DNA from: Thermoplasmata archaeon
GTDB lineage: Archaea > Thermoplasmatota > Thermoplasmata > Thermoplasmatales > Thermoplasmataceae
Direction: 5' to 3'
NCBI GenBank assembly: GCA_021797055.1
Contig: JAKAAI010000037.1
Coordinates: forward strand, 1-17,568
Length of the DNA stretch: 17,568 nucleotides
The translations under genes and the position numbers were made by a program. Below are positions 7,884 through 13,742 of the stretch, one piece after another. The number at the start of each line of letters is the position of its first letter. The first letter of the stretch is position 1. The notes beneath the pieces were generated by a model. The model was not told where the DNA came from. It searched no databases and worked only from the letters and a program-made list of their open reading frames with translations.

Positions 7884-8462
7884 ATGACTAAAAGAAACCC
7901 TTTGATGGTTGATCCTATTACCTATACCAATCTTGACGCATATCGCAATTATCTGCAAATAGAGTGGAATAGAAGAGTCACGTTTAGCGAAACAATTGCA
8001 GAGTTGTTACGTACTCCATTATTTTTTGTTAGGGTAGATCAGAACATTCGTTCCTATCTTGACGCTTTTGTGTCCATTCTTTGCAGAAGTGAGAATATTC
8101 TAGGCATCGTCTTATATGGATCGATTGCAAGGAAAAACTATTCAAAATTCAGCGATATTGATACTCTTGTTGTCAGCAACTTGAGCTTTCTGAGTTCACT
8201 TCAACTGGTTGAGCAGACTGCTAATAAATTGGAACCTCTCAGAAGAGAGCTTTTGGTTAGCAAAGGTAACTTCCTTAACATAAGTCCTCTTATTTTAACG
8301 CCGCCTGATCTGGAAGAATTTCATCCTATCTTTTTTGATATCGTCGAACAAGGAATAATCTTATTCGAGCGCGGTCGAATTATAACTAATTTTATAAGCC
8401 GAATAAGAAAGATAAAACATGAAAGGAATGATGAAATGGATATGATACAATGGAAAAAATAA
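7884..8462 (+). CDS. MNT-type nucleotidyltransferase with N-terminal antitoxin-like segment (MntA-like antitoxin)
   Basis: From the ATG at 7884 this is 192 aa. Residues 73-97 hold the minimal nucleotidyltransferase signature 'GIVLYGSIARKNYSKFSDID' (G79-S80, D91 and D93). In the MntA/HepT toxin-antitoxin class such enzymes silence the HEPN toxin by adding AMP to it. Residues 1-45 ('DPITYTNLDAYRNYL...VTFSETIAELL') resemble archaeal DUF217/ribbon-helix-helix antitoxins, an unusual addition. 'HPIFFDIVEQGIILFERG' (147-164) is shared with the second copy at 11418-11987. An upstream ATG at 7836 would add 16 residues but would put the palindrome and TATA stretch inside the gene, so I prefer 7884. It overlaps the HEPN gene by 13 nt. 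Confidence 0.82.
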   Translation: MTKRNPLMVDPITYTNLDAYRNYLQIEWNRRVTFSETIAELLRTPLFFVRVDQNIRSYLDAFVSILCRSENILGIVLYGSIARKNYSKFSDIDTLVVSNLSFLSSLQLVEQTANKLEPLRRELLVSKGNFLNISPLILTPPDLEEFHPIFFDIVEQGIILFERGRIITNFISRIRKIKHERNDEMDMIQWKK

Positions 8463-8878
8463 GCAGCAAGGCAATTGAGGAATCTTTATCGTGGCTCAGG
8501 AGCGCTGATCTCAACAAGAAAGGACAAAATTACTCCAAGTGTGTCTATGATCTGCAGATGGCACTAGAGATTGCTGTCAAGGCTATTCTTTTTGCAGTAG
8601 GTGTTGACTCGCCAAAAAAACACAATCTGAATGACCTACTTGAGATAGCAGTGAATGAGAGGAAAAATCTATTCTCTGATCAATTTAAACGGGCATTACC
8701 TGGAATGGTTGCCAGCTTAAGACGTCTTCTTTATTTGAGAAGCGTAAGTGCTTATGGGTTCGAGAAATCTATCAGCCCAACTGATTTTGAGTCTATTTCC
8801 GATGAAATGTATCAGCCCACAGCAGATTATATATCCCTATGTTCAGAAGAGGTTGAACGCATTAACCACAGGAAATGA
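8450..8878 (+). CDS. HEPN-domain protein (HepT-like toxin candidate), first copy
   Basis: This 142-aa, all-helical protein has the HEPN pattern: 'ESLSWLRSADLNKKGQNYSKCVYDLQMALEIAVKAIL' (about 11-47), the conserved 'HNLNDLLEIA' (58-67), then 'LLYLRSVSAYGFE' (93-105). HEPN toxins are RNases using an R-x4-6-H motif. Here the corresponding stretch is R97-S-V-S-A-Y102-G-F104, with Tyr where His is expected and Phe where HepT has the Tyr that is AMPylated. It may be a weak or non-catalytic HEPN, or belong to the R-x4-Y subfamily. The 13-nt overlap with the nucleotidyltransferase gene makes this a two-gene operon. Confidence 0.82.
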   Translation: MEKISSKAIEESLSWLRSADLNKKGQNYSKCVYDLQMALEIAVKAILFAVGVDSPKKHNLNDLLEIAVNERKNLFSDQFKRALPGMVASLRRLLYLRSVSAYGFEKSISPTDFESISDEMYQPTADYISLCSEEVERINHRK

Positions 8879-9060
8879 AGGACAGAAAGAGGTTTTGCGA
8901 AACTACAATTATTTATACCTTTGTCGATCTATGAAAACATTTGCATTTGCACGTAATCACCGCCTACTTACAAGCTCTTTTTCTGAATAGAAATAGCAAA
9001 GTCTGGAAAATAATAGCTGCAAAAATTGCAATTGCTAACTACCAAGCCCCAATGGACTAA

Positions 9061-9240
9061 GGCTTGTCGCTTTCTTCTAGATCCACCCCATTAAGAAAGT
9101 TTTACATTGATTTGAGCAAGAAAGCTCTGATATTCAGAGAGGGGAGGATGTCGGAACAAGAGATCATTTTTTTTCTCATATTTAGATCGTTTGAAATTTC
9201 TCTTAAGTTGTTTCATTCCTTATCGAAGATGCCCACATAG
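9061..9240 (+). pseudogene. Possible nucleotidyltransferase C-terminal remnant in the 8879-9275 spacer
   Basis: The spacer after the first HEPN gene contains an open frame of 59 codons without a credible start near its beginning. Its 'KFYIDLSKKALIFREGRM' loosely follows the hydrophobic pattern of 'IFFDIVEQGIILFERGR' in the neighbouring nucleotidyltransferase (shared F...F..GR). It could be the worn tail of a third MNT gene, or chance. Nothing else is visible in the spacer, and no clear TATA box is seen before the next gene at 9276. Confidence 0.18.
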
Positions 9241-9275
9241 CGAAATGAAATTAAGCAAAACCACGATCAAGATAT

Positions 9276-10685
9276 ATGCCTAAGTCTAGAAGACTCATGA
9301 AGGAAGAACAGATTATAATTTTCAGCGGAATGGAAGAACCTGACGAAACTGATTTCATAAAAACTTCTGGTTCCGCTATGAATCTTTTAAATTTATTTTC
9401 TTCCGAAAAGTTCGAGGATGCTGATAATGTAAAGTCAGATTTAGAAACCCAGATGAATGAGGAATTAAGGGAAAGAATGAGATACCTTTCAAAGAGATTT
9501 GAAGAGTCTCCTTTGAAGAAGAAAGATGTGATGTTCTGGATGGCATCTATTTCCCAGTATATCCTGAATGCACATTATTCTAGTTCTGATCCATATATAA
9601 CAGAAATGCTCAGGATCATGGACTCTCATGGTGAATTGATACATGAAAAACCACATGAGATATTGTCGGAAGAACCTTTATCACTTTACGACGCTGGTTT
9701 AGGCGACATATTTACTTTGGTTGGAAAATCACATCCCGATCCTTTCGATGCTTTAATAAAGAGTGGTGAGACCGTTATTAAAAACTACAGGAACTACACT
9801 CTTGCCATAAACATAGACCGTAATCCTGAAAGCAAAAAGACATATTCTGTTTATGTCAATCTTCAGGATAATGCAGGCAAAGTCTTTGTCGCACCTCTCT
9901 TCGGTATAATCTCAATTTACAAAAACATTGTATATACAATTTGCCCGAACAGATTTCGTGCAAATGTAATAAAAGATTTCCTGTTGTATATTTACAATGG
10001 ATCTGCTCAATATGTCGATCATATTCAAATGAAAAAAGATCAAATGGCGCTATCTTCTAATAAAAACAAGCGAAAAAGTGTACTCCGTGACCCCAAGACT
10101 GGTGGATCAAGTCGGAAAACAATGGCAATTACACTAAAGATTTCATTATCAGGAATATCGCCTCCGATCTGGAGAAGAATCATTGTGACTGATGACATAT
10201 CCTTGGAGGATCTCCATCTTATGATACAAGCAGCCATGGGATGGCAGAATTATCATCTTCATGAATTTGAGATAAATGGAACACGATATGCTCCTCCGGA
10301 TCCTGAAGATGATTCGTTTGGTTATGAATCTGTTGATAGCACTGGTATAAGGTTGCGGGACCTTTTTTTACTGGAAGGGACTAAGTTCCATTATACATAC
10401 GATTTTGGAGATAACTGGGATCATATAATTACCGTAGAAAAAATTGAGCCAGCTCGATCTGATATTGAATATCCAACGTGCATTAAAGGAAAAAGAAATG
10501 TGCCTCCTGAAGATTGTGGTGGAGCCCCAGGGTACTACAACCTTCTTGAAATCCTCACAGATCCGGAAAACCCTGAGTACGCAGAGATGAAAGAGTGGGT
10601 AGGTGAGGATTACGATCCTGAATTCTTTTCGGTTGAAGAATGTAACAGACAAATCAAAAATTATGACAGTTTTGACCAAACATGA
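9276..10685 (+). CDS. pRiA4b ORF-3-like domain protein with unrecognised N-terminal region
   Basis: This 469-aa soluble protein has two parts. Residues about 283-460 are a pRiA4b ORF-3 / IS1096 TnpR-like domain: 'ITLKISLSGISPPIWRRI' (286-302), 'LEDLHLMIQAAMGWQNYHLHEFEI' (310-333), 'YAPPDP' (338-343), 'YDFGDNWDHIITVE' (375-388), 'CGGAPGYYNLLEIL' (414-427). The biochemical role of this domain is unknown; it often accompanies mobile or defence genes. Residues 1-250 ('LRERMRYLSKRFEESPL', 'DVMFWMASISQYILNAHYSS', 'VIKDFLLYIYN') match nothing I know, and a lysine-rich linker (253-281) joins the two. It sits between the two MNT/HEPN operons, downstream of the first on the same strand after a 397-nt gap. 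I saw no signal peptide or membrane segment. Confidence 0.75.
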   Translation: MPKSRRLMKEEQIIIFSGMEEPDETDFIKTSGSAMNLLNLFSSEKFEDADNVKSDLETQMNEELRERMRYLSKRFEESPLKKKDVMFWMASISQYILNAHYSSSDPYITEMLRIMDSHGELIHEKPHEILSEEPLSLYDAGLGDIFTLVGKSHPDPFDALIKSGETVIKNYRNYTLAINIDRNPESKKTYSVYVNLQDNAGKVFVAPLFGIISIYKNIVYTICPNRFRANVIKDFLLYIYNGSAQYVDHIQMKKDQMALSSNKNKRKSVLRDPKTGGSSRKTMAITLKISLSGISPPIWRRIIVTDDISLEDLHLMIQAAMGWQNYHLHEFEINGTRYAPPDPEDDSFGYESVDSTGIRLRDLFLLEGTKFHYTYDFGDNWDHIITVEKIEPARSDIEYPTCIKGKRNVPPEDCGGAPGYYNLLEILTDPENPEYAEMKEWVGEDYDPEFFSVEECNRQIKNYDSFDQT

Positions 10686-11007
10686 TTCATTAATCTGCTC
10701 TTCATTCCTGAAAGCGTTGGAAATTTGTCTATTATCTGTTGTTTTTGGAGCAAGAATGTTGTCAGGAGAAGCGTCTCCATTGTATACAAAGAAAAAGTAG
10801 GCAGTTTATGATTGGTTCCATTAATTATTCATATCTTGATGCTTATGACAGTATGTTGCTAAAAAACCAGTTGGATTAAAGTTACCTTTTAGTTAGGCAA
10901 TTTGGTTAATGTTAACAGTTCCTCTATTTTTTGCATATTATACGGTAGTATACAGAATTACATACCTGCTTTTACTTCTGGTTTGCATACTTATAAGAAA
11001 TATTGAA
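10686..11007. other. Spacer between convergent genes, with a small dyad
   Basis: The genes on both sides end here. No gene is seen. At 10939-10952 TATAC-GGTA-GTATA forms a 5-bp inverted repeat. It overlaps GTATACAGAAT (10948-10958), which also occurs in reverse orientation within the dyad before the first MNT/HEPN operon (7872-7882). The match is short and may be chance, but it could be a further binding site. Confidence 0.3.
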
Positions 11008-11424
11008 TCAGTCTTTGATATGCTTCCTGATCAGATCAAGTATTATTGATACCTTGTCTACGTATTCATCTGCCTTTTCTATAAAAAAACCTTTGCTATA
11101 CGATGACTCATAAGAATAACCACTCGCAGACCTTAGATCCAGCAATGCATGAAATACAGAAAAAATCATCTCCCTGTGGTTTCTTATCTCATCGTCGTGA
11201 AAACCATCTGATGAAATTAGTCTTATGACCAACGGAAGTATGTTATGTGTTTTCGGATAGTCTATGCCATGATATAGCAGAAGTGCCTTGAGAGACAATT
11301 CAGTTGCCATCTCCAGGGAGTATACAATTTTAGGTGCAGCACCTATTTCTTTCAATTTCTCCGCTGATCGGAACCATTCCTCCGCATCACTCATTGCCCT
11401 CCCTGCTAATTCTTGATTTACCAT
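11008..11424 (-). CDS. HEPN-domain protein (HepT-like toxin candidate), second copy
   Basis: This 138-aa helical protein is paralogous to the HEPN protein at 8450-8878. It has 'SDAEEWFRSAEKLKEIGAAPK' then 'VYSLEMATELSLKALL' (12-49), 'HNILPLVIRLI' (60-70) and 'ALLDLRSASGYSYESS' (93-108). The catalytic-position motif is R98-S-A-S-G-Y103-S-Y105, again with Tyr in place of the HEPN His. Unlike the first copy it keeps a Tyr two residues later, the position AMPylated in HepT toxins. Its start overlaps the end of the nucleotidyltransferase gene by 7 nt, so the two are co-translated. Family call is firm; nuclease activity is not assured. Confidence 0.82.
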   Translation of the reverse strand: MVNQELAGRAMSDAEEWFRSAEKLKEIGAAPKIVYSLEMATELSLKALLLYHGIDYPKTHNILPLVIRLISSDGFHDDEIRNHREMIFSVFHALLDLRSASGYSYESSYSKGFFIEKADEYVDKVSIILDLIRKHIKD

Positions 11425-11987
11425 GTCAGTATCTGCCCATACTCATTGAATTCTCTGCTGTGATGAATTGATAGATAGTATCTAACAAAATCAGATGCTG
11501 CGGTGCCTTTATCATAAAGAACAATCCCATAATCAGCTATATCAAAGAAAATAGGACTAACTGCCTGAATGGTATCTTTGCTGCAAATAAAAGGTGAAAA
11601 TTGCGACGGCAATTTATTCTCAATCAGTGGTTCAAAGTGGTTCATTTCAACACTGAGCATAATTTTTTCAATATAATCAAATGTCGATGAAGAGAATTTG
11701 TCCACTAGGACAAATACATCAATGTCACTATTAGGATTGAAGTTCAATTTTGCAACAGAGCCAAAAAGGATTATGCCTAAGACACTTTCATAATTGCTCA
11801 ACCTTTCTGTCAACGATTTAAGAGCGCTTCTCAATTCACTTTCAAACAAATACAAGCCAGTAGACCGCCTGATCAATTCTTCAAAAAGATCGCTAAATTT
11901 CATATGTAAATTTCTTTCGCTGTTTATTTCCGTTTTAAGTTTTGAAAGTTTTGCATAAGTTGAATCTTCAACGGCAATGGACTTCAT
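11418..11987 (-). CDS. MNT-type nucleotidyltransferase with N-terminal DUF217/RHH-like segment, second copy
   Basis: This 189-aa protein begins 'MKSIAVEDSTYAKLSKLK' and 'HMKFSDLFEELIRRS' (residues 1-42), which closely follows archaeal DUF217/VapB-type antitoxins ('KTIAV-s-E-t-Y-x-KL-x-KLK...sFSD-x-i-x-xLI'). Residues 70-94 carry the nucleotidyltransferase signature 'LGIILFGSVAKLNFNPNSDID' in segments (G76-S77, D88, D90). 'VSPIFFDIADYGIVLYDKG' (143-161) matches the first copy. Together with the HEPN gene it overlaps, it forms an MntA-HepT-like toxin-antitoxin operon. The N-terminal segment could let the antitoxin bind its own promoter directly, where a dyad is present. Start is supported by a TATA box centred 26 nt upstream. 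Confidence 0.82.
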   Translation of the reverse strand: MKSIAVEDSTYAKLSKLKTEINSERNLHMKFSDLFEELIRRSTGLYLFESELRSALKSLTERLSNYESVLGIILFGSVAKLNFNPNSDIDVFVLVDKFSSSTFDYIEKIMLSVEMNHFEPLIENKLPSQFSPFICSKDTIQAVSPIFFDIADYGIVLYDKGTAASDFVRYYLSIHHSREFNEYGQILTW

Positions 11988-12001
11988 CTTGTTAGATAAT
12001 C

Positions 12002-12018
12002 ATATGTGCATATAAATT
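12002..12018 (-). promoter_or_regulatory. TATA box overlapped by a dyad before the second MNT/HEPN operon
   Basis: On the minus strand TTTATATGC is centred about 26 nt before the ATG at 11987, the right place for a leaderless archaeal promoter. ATATG-CA-CATAT (12002-12013) forms a 5-bp inverted repeat overlapping it. A second AT-rich TATA-like run lies at about 12030-12050. The repeat is short, so an operator role is tentative. Confidence 0.4.
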
Positions 12019-12390
12019 CTTTCTATAATTTTTATTTATATAAAATAATTGGGTCAGTGGATTTGATTCAGAGAATATACATGGAGCTGGAAAGGCCAAT
12101 AGTTTATTCAAATGGTAAGTGCGGCATCATCGCGTGTCACAATCAATTTGTTTCACAGACCAAATCAAACTGGAATATTGTGATATGTTGTAATAAAGAA
12201 ATGCGATTCCAAAAAAAAGGAGGTGCGGGCCTAATCCATTTGTTCCAATACTTGATGCCATTATAGCATGAAGATACCACATTTTTTGCATTAAGCAAGG
12301 AACTGCCGGGTTGCGTCTCTAAGAATCCATTGCGACATTAAGATTCGATTATAAGCACATCCGTAACTTATTATTATGTAAGACTGATTT
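12019..12390. other. Gene-poor spacer between MNT/HEPN operon 2 and the dead AbiE-like operon
   Basis: A plus-strand frame of 86 codons (12006-12266, 'MHINSFYNFYLYKIIGSVDL...') overlaps the promoter of the divergent operon, matches no family I recognise, and is probably accidental. A purine run AAAAAAGGAGGTG (about 12212-12224) looks like a ribosome-binding site but is not followed by a usable start codon. No RNA gene or transposon remnant is seen. Confidence 0.35.
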
Positions 12391-12420
12391 ACCAGAGATA
12401 TATTGTAATATATCTGTGGT
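12391..12420 (+). promoter_or_regulatory. 30-bp near-perfect inverted repeat (operator candidate) at the AbiE-like promoter
   Basis: ACCAGAGATATATT (12391-12404) and AATATATCTGTGGT (12407-12420) pair at 13 of 14 positions around a 2-nt centre. It ends 12 nt before the ATG at 12433, and its AT-rich core sits at about -26, where the TATA box should be, so a bound protein would block transcription. AbiEi antitoxins are known to repress their operons by binding inverted repeats upstream, which fits the AbiEi-like gene here. Confidence 0.65.
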
Positions 12421-12432
12421 TAATTCACAATT

Positions 12433-13076
12433 ATGAAACTTCCACTGGCAAATCAGCTAAAGAGCAGGTAGCAGGTTGAAGCTGCGTTTCTACAAGATGA
12501 GATCACGAGACTCGTATATTTAATTACAGAGGATATGGTTTTGCACGGTGGGACCGCGATATGGAGATGTTATTCAGGCAAACGGTTCTCTAAGGTCTTG
12601 ACTTTTACTCATCAACATTCCCAGGTCTGACTAAACAATTCGAAAAAATCGGATTATCCCAAGGACTCAGTATAATGAAAATGAAGGATACTGGCAATGT
12701 TATTTTTTCTACGATCTCAAACGGTAGAGCTAGGGTGAAACTTGAGGTAAACCACTTCAGAAAGGTTGACGGATCGCTGACAACATATGAACTTACAGAT
12801 GGTACCGGAATGGAAATACTTAGTCTCATACCTGATCAGTTTATCGAAGAAAAAATTGCTGCATACGCTGACAGACGATTCGTCAGGGGCCTATACGATA
12901 TTTACCACCTGACTAAATCATACAAGATAATGATATCCGCACGAATGCATCTCAAACAATTCTTACAAACGATTCAACGCCCCGTTGTTGAACCAATTCT
13001 GAAGTCTATAGTTTACATAGGCTTGGCACCGACGTTTGATCGAATGGTTGACGAGATTAGGAGAAATATTGAATGA
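12433..13076 (+). pseudogene. abiEii: AbiEii-type nucleotidyltransferase toxin, disrupted
   Basis: The conceptual protein starts 'MKLPLANQLKSR' and then meets a TAG at 12469-12471 (probably from a Lys codon). It continues 'QVEAAFLQDEITRLVYLI', 'MVLHGGTAIWRCYSGKRFSK' and, after loss of one base near 12593, 'LDFYSSTFPGLTKQFEKIGL'. With the base restored it reads GG..(R/K)FSKDLDFY, the active-site signature of AbiEii-family (PF08843-like) nucleotidyltransferases. The C-terminal half is intact: 'RVKLEVNHFRK', 'IPDQFIEEKIAAYADRRFVRGLYDIYHL'. AbiEii toxins modify tRNA with nucleotides in type IV toxin-antitoxin systems. A 133-codon intact tail remains from an ATG at 12675, but it lacks the GG and DxD motifs and cannot be an active enzyme. 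Its stop overlaps the next gene by 4 nt (ATGA). Confidence 0.82.
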
Positions 13077-13662
13077 AATTCATGAGGCAGTTCACAGAGA
13101 ATTTCAGCAAAAAGCCAGCTTTTTTAATCGATGAAGTTAAACTTTTTCTTGATAGAAGGAATGCGTCGGAAGGATACTATAAGCTTCTGATTCAAAACCT
13201 ACTCAAGTCAAATCGAATTCACAAAATAACTAGGGGTGCTTACACCTTCCACGATGTAGTACAGTATTCAGGATTTGCTTTTCAACCTTTCTATTATGGT
13301 CTTGAGGATGCCCTTACATTAAGAGGATTATGGGAAGAGGAGAAAACCCTGTGATTATAACGCCAAGAAAAGTGAGAAACGGTGTCAGGCAATTTGATTC
13401 ACGCAACTATGTAGTCAGGCATATTAAGAGAAATATGTTTTTCGGCTAATCATTATTACAATATGGCCTATTTTACATTCCGGTATCAGACGTAGAAAAA
13501 ACCCTCATTGATCTTGTATATTTTGACATAAGAGTCCCAGATGAAACTCTTGTCAAGATAATCAGGAAATTGAATCGTGAGACTTTTAATACTTACTTGG
13601 CAGAAATACCAGAAAACTTATCAAAACGGATAAGAAAAAATGTAAATAAAAAGAAAAGGTAA
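13073..13662 (+). pseudogene. AbiEi-like antitoxin/transcriptional regulator, disrupted
   Basis: The first 93 codons read 'FLDRRNASEGYYKLLIQNLLKSNRIHKITRGAYTF' and 'FAFQPFYYGLEDALTLRGLWEE', which is the winged-helix start of AbiEi-like antitoxins ('...G.i.ri.rGvYtf'). Loss of one base near 13337-13341 stops this frame at 13352-13354. In the other frame the sequence continues 'GENPVIITPRKVRNGVRQF', then meets a TAA at 13447-13449, then 'YIPVSDVEKTLIDLVYFD' and ends at 13660-13662 with a basic tail 'KNVNKKKR'. The continuous homology across frames shows a formerly single gene of about 196 codons. It lies downstream of the AbiEii gene with a 4-nt overlap, the reverse of the classical AbiEi-AbiEii order. 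The AbiEi assignment rests on the winged-helix look and the partner. Confidence 0.72.
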
Positions 13663-13714
13663 ACTGGAAAGTTGGTAGAAGGTAAACTTTTATGATGTGT
13701 AGAGTCTAGAATTA

Positions 13715-13740
13715 TATGAGGGTTTTTGGGAATCCTCATA
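13715..13740. terminator. Stem-loop between convergent genes
   Basis: TATGAGG (13715-13721) and CCTCATA (13734-13740) form a perfect 7-bp stem with a 12-nt loop containing TTTTT. It lies immediately after the stop of the minus-strand surface-protein gene and 52 nt after the end of the AbiEi-like pseudogene. It may mark transcript ends in either direction. Confidence 0.3.
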
Positions 13741-13742
13741 AT

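Noticed and set aside
9930..9950. ATTGTATATACAAT palindrome
   Set aside because: It lies inside the coding region of the pRiA4b ORF-3-like protein and is a simple AT-rich palindrome.
7369..10859. Shared ACAGTATGTTGC in the spacers at about 7369 and 10848
   Set aside because: A 12-bp match between two places in a window of this size is expected by chance.
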